Below, in pieces: positions 25,616 through 34,910 of a stretch of DNA of 64,000 bases (the stretch's first letter is position 1; each line of letters starts with the position of its first letter). Position numbers and translations under genes: made by a program. Location of the stretch: NCBI GenBank assembly GCA_965219175.1, contig CBDCNI010000001.1, positions 2,108,001 to 2,172,000 of the forward strand, read 5' to 3'. The notes under the pieces were generated by a model. The model saw only the letters and a program-made list of their open reading frames with translations, did not search any database and had not been told where the DNA came from. Source of the DNA: JBBPZK01 sp965219175. GTDB lineage: Bacteria; Actinomycetota; Rubrobacteria; Rubrobacterales; Rubrobacteraceae.

Positions 25616-26503
25616 CTAGATGACGTAGATAACCGTCATGACGACGGCGAGCCAGAGTACCAGTGAGATCTGCAACGGCCGGTCGGCGAGCAGCAGCGTA
25701 TCCGGGTTACCGCCGCCATCGCGGTGGACGAGGAGCATGTACCGGAAGACCCCATAGACGACGAACGGGATGCTCGCCATCATAAAGAACTCGTCCTGGT
25801 TCGTGTACACGGTGAAGGTGTAGAGCGAGTAGGCGATGATCGTGGCCGACACCATAATGTTCATCATCTCGTCCAGCATCGGCACCGAGTAATCCCGCAG
25901 GTTCTTGCGATGCCCGACGGCCCCGTCCCCGAGCGTGGCTAGTTCGTGGCGGCGTTTGGAGAACCCGAGGAACAGCGTCAGGAGACCGGTACAGACGATC
26001 AGCCACGGGGAGACGGGACGGCCGACCGCCTCGACGCCCGCCAGCGCCCGGATCACGAACCCCGCCGAGATGCTCATAACGTCCAGTATCGCGACGTGCT
26101 TCAAGATAGGCGTATACAGCGCCTGCAACCCGAGATAGGCGAGGGCCGTGATCCCGACCCCGACGTTGATAGCGAAGCACAAAGCGAGCCCGGCAGCCGC
26201 CAGGAAAACCGCGAAGAAGAGGGCAACACTGGCAGATATCTCGCCGCTCGCCACCGGGCGCAGCCGCTTGAGCGGGTGCTTCCTATCCTCCTCGACATCC
26301 AGGACGTCGTTGGCGGCGTAAACCGCGCCGGAGATGGCGCAGAAAGCGACGAAGGCGAGCAGAGACTTAGCCACGGAGGATGCGGAGAACACCTCTCCCG
26401 CGAAGACCACCCCGGCCAGCACGAACCCGTTCTTGGTCCACTGCTTCGGCCGGACCAGCCGGAAGAGCGACCCGGCGAGCCCCTTGGAACTACCTGCTTT
26501 CAC
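25616..26503 (-). CDS. UbiA-family prenyltransferase, decaprenyl-phosphate phosphoribosyltransferase-like
   Basis: The 295-residue membrane enzyme carries RPKQWTKNGFVLAG near the N-terminus, the prenyl-diphosphate motif NDVLDVEEDRKHP, and DYSVPMLDEMM in the second half, with about eight hydrophobic helices. The RPKQW-KN opening is characteristic of DPPR synthase (Rv3806c type), which joins phosphoribose to decaprenyl phosphate for arabinan synthesis in mycobacteria. Whether this organism makes arabinan is unknown; another UbiA reaction is possible. It is followed at once by a flippase-like gene, consistent with lipid-linked sugar work. Confidence 0.85.
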   Translation of the reverse strand: MKAGSSKGLAGSLFRLVRPKQWTKNGFVLAGVVFAGEVFSASSVAKSLLAFVAFCAISGAVYAANDVLDVEEDRKHPLKRLRPVASGEISASVALFFAVFLAAAGLALCFAINVGVGITALAYLGLQALYTPILKHVAILDVMSISAGFVIRALAGVEAVGRPVSPWLIVCTGLLTLFLGFSKRRHELATLGDGAVGHRKNLRDYSVPMLDEMMNIMVSATIIAYSLYTFTVYTNQDEFFMMASIPFVVYGVFRYMLLVHRDGGGNPDTLLLADRPLQISLVLWLAVVMTVIYVI

Positions 26504-26613
26504 AAGACGAAGTTTCTATCACAAACTCTCTCCGAAGTCCCGATATCCTGCGTAATTCTACCCGCCGGGATTGAACCTGGCCCCAAACAACGCCAGAATA
26601 CATCACGAACAAC

Positions 26614-27108
26614 ATGGACAAACCTTCCAAAAACAGACCAGAGAACCCCCCGCACCCGGTGCGGGCAAGCTATCTCATCCCCGACGTTACGCCGGAAAGA
26701 GTATTCGCCACGCTGCTCGAAGTAGAGCGCTTTACCGAATGGTCCTACGGGTTGAGCCGGTCGAGTATCGTAGGCGGCGGCCCAGAGGTCGTCCCCGGCA
26801 CAGTACTAGAGTTCGGCCTGAGCGCCCTCGGCCTGACGCACGAGGTAACCAGCGAGATCACCGCTGTCGAAGCGCCTCGCTTTTTGGAGTGGCGCTACAC
26901 GAGCGGGGCGTTCGGGAGCGGCAGTTGGTTGCTTGAGGAGGCCGGGCCTTCGGCCGTCAGAATGACGCTCTCGACCGATTATCACGTAGAACCCGCCTGG
27001 CTCGACCGGATCGCACACCGCCCGTTCTTCCGGAACGTGACCCAGGACTTACTCCGCCGCTCGGTACGACGCTTCGGCGAGCAACTGAAGAAACAGGGCC
27101 GAACCTAG
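26614..27108 (+). CDS. SRPBCC-family (polyketide cyclase/START-like) protein
   Basis: The 164-residue protein has the helix-grip pattern: PDVTPERVFATLLEVERFTEWSYGLSRSSIV, a run of beta strands (GTVLEFGLSALGLTHEVTSEI; PRFLEWRYTSGAF; AVRMTLSTDYHVE), then a long C-terminal helix (LLRRSVRRFGEQLKKQ). Such proteins bind lipids or other hydrophobic ligands in a deep cavity. No ligand can be named. It converges on tatC, and the two genes overlap by four bases at their stops. Confidence 0.8.
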   Translation: MDKPSKNRPENPPHPVRASYLIPDVTPERVFATLLEVERFTEWSYGLSRSSIVGGGPEVVPGTVLEFGLSALGLTHEVTSEITAVEAPRFLEWRYTSGAFGSGSWLLEEAGPSAVRMTLSTDYHVEPAWLDRIAHRPFFRNVTQDLLRRSVRRFGEQLKKQGRT

Positions 27109-27899
27109 AGGTCTTCGTCGTCCTCGTCGTCTATGGTCGCCGGGAGCGTCACCGCGTTGATCGGGTTCACGCGACGGGCGATGATGATCGAGATTTCGTA
27201 CATCCCGAGCATCGGTCCCATCATCAAGAGCATGCTGAACGGGTCAGGGCTGGGCGTAAGGGCAGCAGCCAGCACTGCGTTTACTACGACAGCGTGCCGC
27301 CTGTACTTGCTCAACAGCGGCCCGTTTACGAGTCCCAGCTTCGCCGCCACATACGTCGCCGCCGGAAGCTCGAAGACCAACCCGAACGCGAACAGGAAGC
27401 GCGTGACGAACGCCAGATAATTAGTAGGCGTGGGTATGGTTTCGTAACGGCCCGGAGCCCAGGTAAGCAGAACGTGTACGCCAACCGGAAGGACAACAAA
27501 GTAACTAAAGGCTACGCCCGCCAGGAACAACGAGGACGCCATCGCTACGAGAATATAAGTAAACCACCGATTCACCTCTCCCACAGCCGGGGCGATAAAG
27601 GCCCATATCTGGTACAGGAACACCGGTATGGTGAGCACGAATGCGGCGTAGAGAGCCAGCTTCAGGTCCGAGACGATCTGCTCGGTTATTCCCGTCACGT
27701 AGAGCTTACCGTGCAGGCTTGGTGCGGGAGCTAGAAGCGCGTCGTAGATCTGGATGCGGAAGAACCAAGCGACGATAGCAGCGACAAAGAAGATTATGCC
27801 GACCTTGATGATCCTGGAACGAAGCTCGTCCAGATGCTCGATTATCGTCATCTGCGCTTCGCTGCGCTCGCGGTTCGGAAGTCTTAGACGACTAGCCAT
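27105..27899 (-). CDS. tatC: Twin-arginine translocase subunit TatC
   Basis: The 264-residue polytopic protein with six predicted helices receives twin-arginine signal peptides and builds the export channel with TatA. Signature stretches are MTIIEHLDELRSRI at the N-terminus and YQIWAFIAPAVGEVNRWF, and it ends in an acidic tail (DDEDDEDL). tatA lies 34 bases upstream on the same strand. The solute-binding protein at 48678 has a signal region that could use this route. Confidence 0.95.
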   Translation of the reverse strand: MASRLRLPNRERSEAQMTIIEHLDELRSRIIKVGIIFFVAAIVAWFFRIQIYDALLAPAPSLHGKLYVTGITEQIVSDLKLALYAAFVLTIPVFLYQIWAFIAPAVGEVNRWFTYILVAMASSLFLAGVAFSYFVVLPVGVHVLLTWAPGRYETIPTPTNYLAFVTRFLFAFGLVFELPAATYVAAKLGLVNGPLLSKYRRHAVVVNAVLAAALTPSPDPFSMLLMMGPMLGMYEISIIIARRVNPINAVTLPATIDDEDDEDL

Positions 27900-27933
27900 C
27901 TCTTAAGGTCTCTGGTTTCCTAAGTTTCCGGCG

Positions 27934-28218
27934 CTAGTTGTGCTTCTGCTCGGCGCGCTCGGCCTCCGGCGATGCGTGATCCGCCGTGTCAGCGGAGGAG
28001 TCTTCTACGCGCGACCCGACCTTCTCTTCTTCAGCCTCGTCGAGCTTCTCTTCATCTTTCTTCTTGCCCTCTATCTCGTCATCTTCGCCGCTGGCGCCCT
28101 TCTTGAATTCCTTCATGCCGGTACCGAGCCCTTTAGCAAGCTCAGGGATACGCTTCGCGCCGAAGAGAAGTAGAATAACCACTAATATTATTATTAACTC
28201 TGTTGGACCTGGAACCAT
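27934..28218 (-). CDS. tatA: Twin-arginine translocase subunit TatA
   Basis: The 94-residue protein has one N-terminal membrane helix (GPTELIIILVVILLLFG), the FGAKRIPELAKGLGTGMKEFKKG hinge and amphipathic helix, and a long acidic/lysine-rich tail. It forms the pore-like component with TatC, encoded just downstream. A second TatA/B-like gene lies at 45362. Confidence 0.93.
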   Translation of the reverse strand: MVPGPTELIIILVVILLLFGAKRIPELAKGLGTGMKEFKKGASGEDDEIEGKKKDEEKLDEAEEEKVGSRVEDSSADTADHASPEAERAEQKHN

Positions 28219-28287
28219 CTTTCCTCCTTGCTTTCGTAGTCTCCCTATATCTTACGTCGTATTGTACTACGCTGGATCACCGCTAGG

Positions 28288-28950
28288 CTACGGATTTGTG
28301 CTCCCCGACACTCCTCCGGTCGAGCCGCCGCCTTTGAGAAGTTGGGAGATCTGGTCCTTCACCTGCTTCGCCTGCTGTCCTTTGGGCTCCAGATCCAGGT
28401 AGCCATTCCAATACTTTATTGCTTCCGCCGGCTGCCCGGCTTGATCGTAGGATTGGCCCGCGTACAGGTAACTCTGGGCGTTTTTCGGCTGAAGCTTCGT
28501 GGCGGCGGCGAACGCGTCCGCCGACTTTCCGTAGAGCTTCTTCTGCGGCTGACCGGGAGCCGCCGTCTGGGCCTGCTGCGCGTAGACCTGACCCGACAGG
28601 TTTGCTATGTCCGGGTTCTTTGGAAGAGTCTTGCGACCCTTCTCCAAAACTTGCGCGGCTTTATCCGGCTGGTTATCGCGATAGTAGAGGATGGCGAGAC
28701 TCCGGATCGCATCAGCGTTCTTCGGGTTCTTATCCAGGTTCTTTTTCGCCTGCTGGATCTGGTCCTGCAAGTTGACCGTCTGCCCCGGCTGCTGTTGCTG
28801 TTGGGAAGAGTTCTTGTTTCCAAAAAGATCCCCGATGTTGAAGTTCATACTTCCCACACCCAGGAACGCAAAGGAGAAGATGAAAACTCCGGCTATCACG
28901 AACGCGAAGATGCGAACCCAAAAGTTTAGTTTGTCGCGGTTCATCATCAT
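28288..28950 (-). CDS. Membrane-anchored TPR protein
   Basis: The 220-residue protein has a single N-terminal membrane helix (VRIFAFVIAGVFIFSFAFLG), a Gln-rich linker (NSSQQQQQPGQT), and three to four TPR units (NPKNADAIRSLAILYYRDNQPDKAA; LQPKNAQSYLYAGQSYDQAGQPAEAIKYW). A C-terminal Gly/Ser tail ends it. It is probably an extracytoplasmic scaffold. It lies 69 bases upstream of tatA and may share its operon; the partner protein is unknown. Confidence 0.8.
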   Translation of the reverse strand: MMMNRDKLNFWVRIFAFVIAGVFIFSFAFLGVGSMNFNIGDLFGNKNSSQQQQQPGQTVNLQDQIQQAKKNLDKNPKNADAIRSLAILYYRDNQPDKAAQVLEKGRKTLPKNPDIANLSGQVYAQQAQTAAPGQPQKKLYGKSADAFAAATKLQPKNAQSYLYAGQSYDQAGQPAEAIKYWNGYLDLEPKGQQAKQVKDQISQLLKGGGSTGGVSGSTNP

Positions 28951-29068
28951 GATTGCTTCTCCTCGGAAAAGTCTTGCTCGCGGCGAGTTATAGCATAAAT
29001 AAGCTACCGACCGGGTTACTTGCCTCGCCGACGGCCGGTTTCCGGCGACCAGCGGGTCTGACGGTAGC

Positions 29069-30325
29069 CTAGTTCGTGGTGGATCCGAAACGGTCGTGGA
29101 TCACTACTCCGCCCACGACCGTCGCCGCTACGGCGCCGCCGGCTGCGGCTTCCAGGACCTCGCGCTCCGGGTCTTCGCCTCCGGGGACTACCTCCACTAT
29201 CGCGAGGTCCGCCCACTTACCGGGCTCCAGGCTGCCGGTTTCGTCCTCGACGCCGAGCGCCCGCGCGCCTTCTAGCGTCGCGAGCCTGAGACCCGTCTCA
29301 CCGTCGAAGCCGTGCAGTTTCACGGCGAAGAGCGTCTCCTCGAAGAGGTTCATGCTCGGGCTGCTCCACAGGCCGTCGGTCCCCATCCCGACCCGCACGC
29401 CCCGGCGCATCATCTCCGGGACCGGCGAGACCTCGCACCCGAGGTAATCATTGGAGCGCGGACAGTGGGCCGCCGCAACCCCCGTGCGAGCCAGTATCTC
29501 CAGGTCTTCATCCGAGACGCTGGTTGCGAGGTGGGCCGCTATGGTCTGGGGCGCGAGAAGCTCGACACCTTCAGCGTAGCGAACCGGCGAGAGTCCCGTG
29601 CCGCCCCAGTCGTTGCTCGAGAAGATCTCCGCGAGTCCCCCGGTTCCTTCCCGGACGAACTCGACCTCTTCCGGGCTCTCCGAAAGGTGGATCGCCAACC
29701 GCTCTCCAGCCTCCCGCGTCCGACGGGCCGCCAGCCTCGCAGACTTCGGGTCCACAGTGTACGGAGAATGAACGCTGACCTGCGCCCCGACCCTCTCCGG
29801 CAGACCTTCGCGCAACTCGGCGGCCTTTTTCACGATGAAATCGACCGCTTCTTCGGGTGTGCCAATGTCGTTCGGAAAAAACTCGGCGTAGACCGTTCCG
29901 GCCATCCCGGATTCGGCGAGCTGCGGCAGGCATTCCCCGTATGGAGAGGACTCGGCCATGAAGATCGTACCGGCCTCTATCGCCTCGCGGGCGGAGTCTC
30001 GGGCGGCTTCGGCGGTCCAGGAGTCTTTCTCGGGGAGGCGTTCGACCAACTGCGCGAGCCATCCGGCGAAGGTGCCGCCCTCCGGCTTGTCTTTGAGGCG
30101 AAAACCGAGGTGGGCGTGCGTGTTTACCGCGCCTGGGACGATAGTACAGCGCGGGAAGTAGCGGACCTCCGCGTTTGGATCCTCCTGCCCCAGATCCGAG
30201 AGCTTACCGACAGCCGCTATATGCCCGTCCCGGACCAGCAACGCACCCTCTTCGATAGCGGGGCCGTGTACGGGCAGAACGAGTGCTCCCGCGAAGATCT
30301 TTGTTCCGTCAAGGTTCGAAGCCAA
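29069..30325 (-). CDS. Amidohydrolase / aminodeoxyfutalosine-deaminase-like hydrolase
   Basis: The 418-residue protein is of the ATZ/TRZ deaminase type: metal motif NTHAHLGF, later HLSESPEEVEF and AHCPRSNDYLGCE, and closing Asp in GTDGLWSSPSMN. TTG at 30325 is chosen because AAGGAG precedes it; upstream in-frame sequence lacks a ribosome site. It lies 19 bases after a polyprenyl synthase and near MenG, so aminodeoxyfutalosine deaminase of the alternative menaquinone pathway is attractive. Cytosine- or guanine-deaminase-like activity cannot be excluded, and no mqnA/C/D gene is in the window. Confidence 0.8.
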   Translation of the reverse strand: MASNLDGTKIFAGALVLPVHGPAIEEGALLVRDGHIAAVGKLSDLGQEDPNAEVRYFPRCTIVPGAVNTHAHLGFRLKDKPEGGTFAGWLAQLVERLPEKDSWTAEAARDSAREAIEAGTIFMAESSPYGECLPQLAESGMAGTVYAEFFPNDIGTPEEAVDFIVKKAAELREGLPERVGAQVSVHSPYTVDPKSARLAARRTREAGERLAIHLSESPEEVEFVREGTGGLAEIFSSNDWGGTGLSPVRYAEGVELLAPQTIAAHLATSVSDEDLEILARTGVAAAHCPRSNDYLGCEVSPVPEMMRRGVRVGMGTDGLWSSPSMNLFEETLFAVKLHGFDGETGLRLATLEGARALGVEDETGSLEPGKWADLAIVEVVPGGEDPEREVLEAAAGGAVAATVVGGVVIHDRFGSTTN

Positions 30326-30344
30326 TTGCGCTCTCCTTTGTATC

Positions 30345-31325
30345 TCAGGCGTCTCTGCCGACGACCTCGGCGGCCACGGCTTCAAGGATAGCGCGTTCGG
30401 GACGGTCCGGCAGGAGGGCGAGCCCGCCTATGGCGGCGTCTATTTCGCCCCGCGCCCACTCCTCGGTCTTTGCGATGGCGTCGGTGGCGAGCACTGCCTC
30501 TATACCGGCTTCGAGCACTTCGGGGGAGGGATCCGGGGTGGCGAGAGCCCGCCTTATGGCTCCGGCGTCGCCTTCCCGGAGCGCGAAGATCATGGGCAGC
30601 GTCACTGTTCCTTCCGCCAGGTCCGTCCCGATGCCTTTGCCCATGAGGCCCGGCTTACCGGCGAGGTCCATAACGTCGTCGGACATCTGGAACGCGATCC
30701 CGAGGGCCTGCCCATATGTCGCGAGCGCGTCTATCTGCAGGATTGAAACCCCACCCAGGCTCCCACCCGCAACGCAAGCCGCCTTGAAGAGACCGGCGGT
30801 CTTCATCTTGATGTACTCCAGGTAAGCCTCGACCTCGACCGGCGTACCCGACGCCCGATACTGCTCCAATTCCCCAATGGCAAGACCTCTCGCTGCTTCC
30901 GCGAAGGCCCGGATTATGCGCGGCTCTCCAACTTCCGCCAGTAGGGAGAATGCTTCGGCGAAGAGGTAGTCTCCGGTCGCGACCGCCATCTCCCGACCGT
31001 AGACGGCCACGGTGGTCGGCTCGCCCCTGCGGCTCTCGGCCCTGTCCACTATATCGTCGTGGATGAGGGTCGCCGTGTGGAGGACCTCTATAGCGGTGGA
31101 AGCCATCAACAGCGGTTCCTGGTCCGGCTCCCCAACACCCGCACTCAACATCAACAACAGCGGCCTTAGCCGCTTGCCGCCGGAGGTGAGCGCTTCAAGG
31201 GAGGGTTGCACCAACTCTCGCGGGGCACGCTTGGCGACCGCGACGAGGCCGTCTTCTACTTCGGCCATCGCTTCGTTGGCGCTATCCGACAGCGCGGAGC
31301 GCAGGTTACGGGCGTCCTGATCCAA
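30345..31325 (-). CDS. Polyprenyl diphosphate synthase (long-chain, trans)
   Basis: The 326-residue enzyme elongates isoprenoid chains for the quinone tail. First aspartate-rich motif LIHDDIVDRAESRRGEPT, second QMSDDVMDLAG, plus GGKRLRPLLLML near the N-terminus. TTG at 31325 is preferred: GGAAGAAAG precedes it and it overlaps ubiE/menG by only 20 bases. The GTG/ATG further up would overlap by more than 90. The neighbouring methyltransferase suggests menaquinone side-chain synthesis. Chain length cannot be read reliably. Confidence 0.9.
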   Translation of the reverse strand: MDQDARNLRSALSDSANEAMAEVEDGLVAVAKRAPRELVQPSLEALTSGGKRLRPLLLMLSAGVGEPDQEPLLMASTAIEVLHTATLIHDDIVDRAESRRGEPTTVAVYGREMAVATGDYLFAEAFSLLAEVGEPRIIRAFAEAARGLAIGELEQYRASGTPVEVEAYLEYIKMKTAGLFKAACVAGGSLGGVSILQIDALATYGQALGIAFQMSDDVMDLAGKPGLMGKGIGTDLAEGTVTLPMIFALREGDAGAIRRALATPDPSPEVLEAGIEAVLATDAIAKTEEWARGEIDAAIGGLALLPDRPERAILEAVAAEVVGRDA

Positions 31326-32064
31326 ACGGCTTTCTTCCGCGGTGGAGCGTGATGATACCGCCAGCGAGTCTGTTCCATGTAGCGTCTTGTAATCCATTGC
31401 TCTTCATTATGCCAGCTAATTCCTCGGGCGCCACGAACGCTTTCACTGATTCGGGCAAATACGAATAGGCTTCGGCGTCCCCGGAGACCTTTCCGCCGAG
31501 CCAGGGTACGATCTTATCGAACCACAGCCCATAGAAAGCCCCGGAAACCCTACCCGGCGGCCGCGCTATTTCCAAACACACAACCGTCCCGCCCGGTGCC
31601 ACGCAACGGGCCATCTCAGAGAACAACGCCTCCAGGTCCGGTATGTTCCTCGCCCCATAAGCGATGGTCGCCGCGTCGAAACTCTCCGACGGCACGCCTT
31701 CAAGGTCCGTAGCGTCTCCGAGCCGGTACTCGGTGTTCGGCGCAGTGCGTTTCCTGGCAGCCTGGAGCATGCCTTCCGAGAAGTCTATGCCGAGGACGTA
31801 GCCCTCCGGCCCGACGCGGCGGGCGAGGTCTCGGGTGAGGCTGCCCGTTCCGCAGGCGAGGTCGAGGGCGCGGTCTCCAGGTTCGAGTTGGGTCGCGGCT
31901 ATTATGGCTTTGTTCCAGCGACGGTGGAGACCGGCGGTCATGAGCGTGTTTAGAAGCTCGTAGCGGGTGGAGATCCGATCGAACATCTCCCGCACCATCG
32001 TCGCCCGTTCCTCCCCGACCGGCAGACTCCCACCGGAGAGTTTGCCGCCCGATTGCCTAGCCAC
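31306..32064 (-). CDS. menG: Demethylmenaquinone methyltransferase (UbiE/MenG)
   Basis: The 252-residue SAM-dependent methyltransferase has MFDRISTRYELLNTLMTAGLHRRWNKAI at the N-terminus, SAM motif LDLACGTGSLTRDLA, and YGARNIPDLEALFSEMARCVAPGG followed by LEIARPPG. It methylates demethylmenaquinone in the last step of menaquinone synthesis. Start GTG overlaps the stop of the small upstream gene, and the polyprenyl synthase follows, so the group is one operon. Confidence 0.93.
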   Translation of the reverse strand: MARQSGGKLSGGSLPVGEERATMVREMFDRISTRYELLNTLMTAGLHRRWNKAIIAATQLEPGDRALDLACGTGSLTRDLARRVGPEGYVLGIDFSEGMLQAARKRTAPNTEYRLGDATDLEGVPSESFDAATIAYGARNIPDLEALFSEMARCVAPGGTVVCLEIARPPGRVSGAFYGLWFDKIVPWLGGKVSGDAEAYSYLPESVKAFVAPEELAGIMKSNGLQDATWNRLAGGIITLHRGRKPFGSGRP

Positions 32065-32497
32065 GACGTTCGCCTACGCTCGCGGCCGCTCTCCTGATTC
32101 GGGCTTCGCAACCCTCCTGTCCCTCACCAGAGATCACATCGAGCAAGCCTGCGAGATGCGGGGTCCACAACTCGATGGAGACTTCTCCACCGGCGGCTAT
32201 CTGCCCGGCGCCGTCACGGATCATACGACTCGCAACCGCCACGAACCGGGGCTCGTCCAGACGGGCTATCGTCTCGACAGCCTGCGCGTAAGAGTCGTCC
32301 CCAACGAGTATCGCTTCATCCGTGGCCCCATTCGTCTCGGGGTCCACGGCGTAGTGCGAGTCGAATCCCTGCTGCAAGTGCCCGAGCGCCTCGGCCACGA
32401 CTTCGGCCCGATGGTCCTCTCCGGGCAGGTCTTTCGCGGCCCGAAGGAAAACTTCCCGGAGCGAGACGTCCGGCGTCCTGGAAGTCGTCTTCTCCAA
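32057..32497 (-). CDS. Conserved-looking hypothetical protein between hemL and menG
   Basis: The 146-residue soluble protein of unrecognised family is mostly helical and acidic (FLRAAKDLPGEDHRAEVVAEALGHLQQGFDSHYAV; IARLDEPRFVAVASRMIRDGAGQI). No membrane helix, signal or metal motif. It starts at TTG four bases after hemL and overlaps menG by eight bases, so it is firmly embedded in the operon. A structural or regulatory helper for one of the flanking pathways is possible. Confidence 0.7.
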   Translation of the reverse strand: MEKTTSRTPDVSLREVFLRAAKDLPGEDHRAEVVAEALGHLQQGFDSHYAVDPETNGATDEAILVGDDSYAQAVETIARLDEPRFVAVASRMIRDGAGQIAAGGEVSIELWTPHLAGLLDVISGEGQEGCEARIRRAAASVGERRG

Positions 32498-32501
32498 AGC
32501 C

Positions 32502-33839
32502 CTAGTTCCCCGCTTTCGAGAACCACTCGTGCGCGGCTTCGAAGGTCCGGTCCAGGTCGTCCTCCGAGTGAACGGTCGAGATGAAGCCCGTCTCGTACTG
32601 GCTCGGTGCCAGGTAGACCCCGCGCGAGAGCATGTGCCAGAAGAAGTCCTTGAACGCCTTCGTGTCGGAGGAGGCGGCGGAGGAGAAATCTGTGACGGGG
32701 CCTCCAGTGAAGAAGATGCTGACCATCGAGCCGACCTGGTTTATGGTGGACGGGACCCCGCTATCTGATGCGGCTTCGTTCATTCCGCTCTTCCAGCGGT
32801 TGCCGAGGTTTTCAAGTCGTTCGTAGAAGCCGGGTTCGGAGGCGGCACGGATGGTGGCGAGGCCGGCGGCCATCGCGAGCGGGTTGCCCGAGAGGGTTCC
32901 GGCCTGGTAGATCGGGCCGGATGGCGCTATGCGTTCCAGGATCTCACGCTTCCCCCCGAACGCCCCGACCGGCAACCCGCCGCCGATGATCTTACCGAGG
33001 CAAGTCACGTCCGGCACGACCCCGAACCGCTCCTGCGCCCCACCCCGCGCCAGCCGGAATCCCGTCATTACCTCGTCGAAGATGAGCACGACCCCATACT
33101 CTGAAGTCAGAGCCCGCAGTCCTTCGAGGTACCCTCTCTCGGGCGGCACGCAGCCCATGTTCCCGGCCACCGGCTCCAGGATAACGGCCGCGAACTCCTC
33201 GCCCCGCTCCTCGAACAGGTCTCGCACCGATTCGAGGTCGTTGTAGGGCAGGACGGTCGTGTCTTGCGCGGCTCCCTTCGTGACGCCGGGGCTGTCCGGC
33301 AGGCCCAGGGTCGCGACCCCGGAACCGGCCGAGACGAGCAGGGCATCGCCGTGACCGTGGTAGTTTCCGTCGAACTTTAAAAGCTTCTCACGTCCGGTGT
33401 GGCCGCGCGCGGCCCGCACGGCGCTCATCGTGGCCTCGGTACCGGAGTTGGTCATCCGGACCATCTCGATAGACGGGACCGCGTCGCACACGAGATCGGC
33501 GAGGTCCACTTCGCGCTCCGTCGGAGCCCCGAAGGTCGTTCCCTTACGCGCCGTCTTCTCTATCTCCTCTATAACCGCCGGGTAGGCGTGTCCGAGGACG
33601 AGAGGACCATAGCTCATCACGTAGTCGACGTAGGAGTTTCCATCCACGTCGAAGATGCGCGAGCCCTCTCCCCGCTCCATAAACAGCGGGTCGCCACCAA
33701 CCGACCGGAATGCCCGCACGGGGCTGTTGACGCCGCCCGGCATGCGTTTTGCAGCCCGCTCCATCAGCCGTGCCGAACGGTCCATCGAAAGCGCTGTTCT
33801 CGCGTCTATGCTCTCTCCGCTGCTCTGCAACAGAGTCAA
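32502..33839 (-). CDS. hemL: Glutamate-1-semialdehyde 2,1-aminomutase
   Basis: The 445-residue PLP enzyme converts glutamate-1-semialdehyde to 5-aminolevulinate. It shows PGGVNSPVRAFRSVGGDPLF, MTNSGTEATMSAVRAARGHTGR, IFDEVMTGFR, and the PLP lysine in CLGKIIGGGLPVGAFGG. It works with HemA (37366) and HemB in the C5 route to heme. The TTG start lies close behind AAAGGGGG. Length and motifs are complete. Confidence 0.95.
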   Translation of the reverse strand: MTLLQSSGESIDARTALSMDRSARLMERAAKRMPGGVNSPVRAFRSVGGDPLFMERGEGSRIFDVDGNSYVDYVMSYGPLVLGHAYPAVIEEIEKTARKGTTFGAPTEREVDLADLVCDAVPSIEMVRMTNSGTEATMSAVRAARGHTGREKLLKFDGNYHGHGDALLVSAGSGVATLGLPDSPGVTKGAAQDTTVLPYNDLESVRDLFEERGEEFAAVILEPVAGNMGCVPPERGYLEGLRALTSEYGVVLIFDEVMTGFRLARGGAQERFGVVPDVTCLGKIIGGGLPVGAFGGKREILERIAPSGPIYQAGTLSGNPLAMAAGLATIRAASEPGFYERLENLGNRWKSGMNEAASDSGVPSTINQVGSMVSIFFTGGPVTDFSSAASSDTKAFKDFFWHMLSRGVYLAPSQYETGFISTVHSEDDLDRTFEAAHEWFSKAGN

Positions 33840-33928
33840 ACCCCCTTTGAGATCTATTTACTCGTTATACCCGAACCGCGAGTGTGAACCGTAACACTAC
33901 TTACTCCGGCCTTCCGGCCAATGTCCGT

Positions 33929-34909
33929 CTAACCTTCCAGCCAGCGCGCCACGTCCGGCGCGTGGTAGCTGATGATGATATCCGCCCCGGCCCGCTTTAT
34001 GCCGGTGAGCGACTCCATCACGGCCCGCTCTTCGTCCAACCAGCCGTTTTGGGCTGCTGCCTTTATCATGGAGTATTCACCGCTCACGTTGTAGGCGGCG
34101 ATCGGCAGGTCCGTAGTCTCCCGGATGCGGCGCAGCACGTCCAGGTAGGGCAGCGCTGGCTTCACTATGATCATGTCCGCACCCTCTTCGACGTCTAGCG
34201 CGGTCTCTACTAGGGCTTCGCGGGCGTTGGCCGGGTCCATCTGGTAGCTGCGGCGGTCGCCGAACTGAGGCGCGCTCTCGGCGGCCTCTCGAAACGGCCC
34301 GTAGAAAGCCGATGCGTATTTGGAGGAGTAGGACATTATGGGCGTGTTCTCGAACCCCTCGCGGTCCAGATCCGCCCGTATAGCAGCCACTCGCCCGTCC
34401 ATCATGTCCGACGGGGCGACGATGTCCGCCCCGGCCTCCGCCTGCGAAGAGGCGGTGCGGGCCAGAAGCTCCAGGCTCACGTCGTTCATCACCTCGCCGG
34501 TGTTTTTCTCCACCACGCCGCAGTGACCATGGCTCATGTACTCGCAGAGACAAACGTCGGTGACTACCAGCAACTCCGGCATCGCTTCCTTTATGGCGCG
34601 CGTGGCGAGTTGCACGATGCCTTCCGGATCATAAGCGCCCGTGGCTGCCTCGTCCTTCTCATCCGGGATGCCGAAGAGCAAGACGCCCGGTATCCCGAGT
34701 CCGTAAGCGCGCTTCGCCTCGGCTACGGCGTGGGTTATGGAGAGTTGAAAGATGCCCGGCATAGAGGAGATCGGGTTACGCACGTCTTCTCCGGCGGTCA
34801 CGAAGATCGGGTATATAAAGTCCTGCGGTGAAAGCCGCGTCTCGCGCACGAGCCCCCGCAAAGCAGCGGTTCGACGAGTCCTACGCAGTCTCTGTTGTGG
34901 GAATGCCAT
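33929..34909 (-). CDS. hemB: Porphobilinogen synthase (delta-aminolevulinate dehydratase)
   Basis: The 326-residue enzyme condenses two 5-aminolevulinates. The Cys-rich zinc motif is DVCLCEYMSHGHCG; Schiff-base lysines lie in YSSKYASAFYGPFREA and IVKPALPYLDVL. The zinc-type cysteine triad indicates a Zn-dependent form. ATG at 34909 is chosen because GAGAGGTG sits at good spacing; the GTG three codons earlier would overlap the preceding stop. It follows cobA-hemD directly. Confidence 0.95.
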   Translation of the reverse strand: MAFPQQRLRRTRRTAALRGLVRETRLSPQDFIYPIFVTAGEDVRNPISSMPGIFQLSITHAVAEAKRAYGLGIPGVLLFGIPDEKDEAATGAYDPEGIVQLATRAIKEAMPELLVVTDVCLCEYMSHGHCGVVEKNTGEVMNDVSLELLARTASSQAEAGADIVAPSDMMDGRVAAIRADLDREGFENTPIMSYSSKYASAFYGPFREAAESAPQFGDRRSYQMDPANAREALVETALDVEEGADMIIVKPALPYLDVLRRIRETTDLPIAAYNVSGEYSMIKAAAQNGWLDEERAVMESLTGIKRAGADIIISYHAPDVARWLEG

Positions 34910-34910
34910 A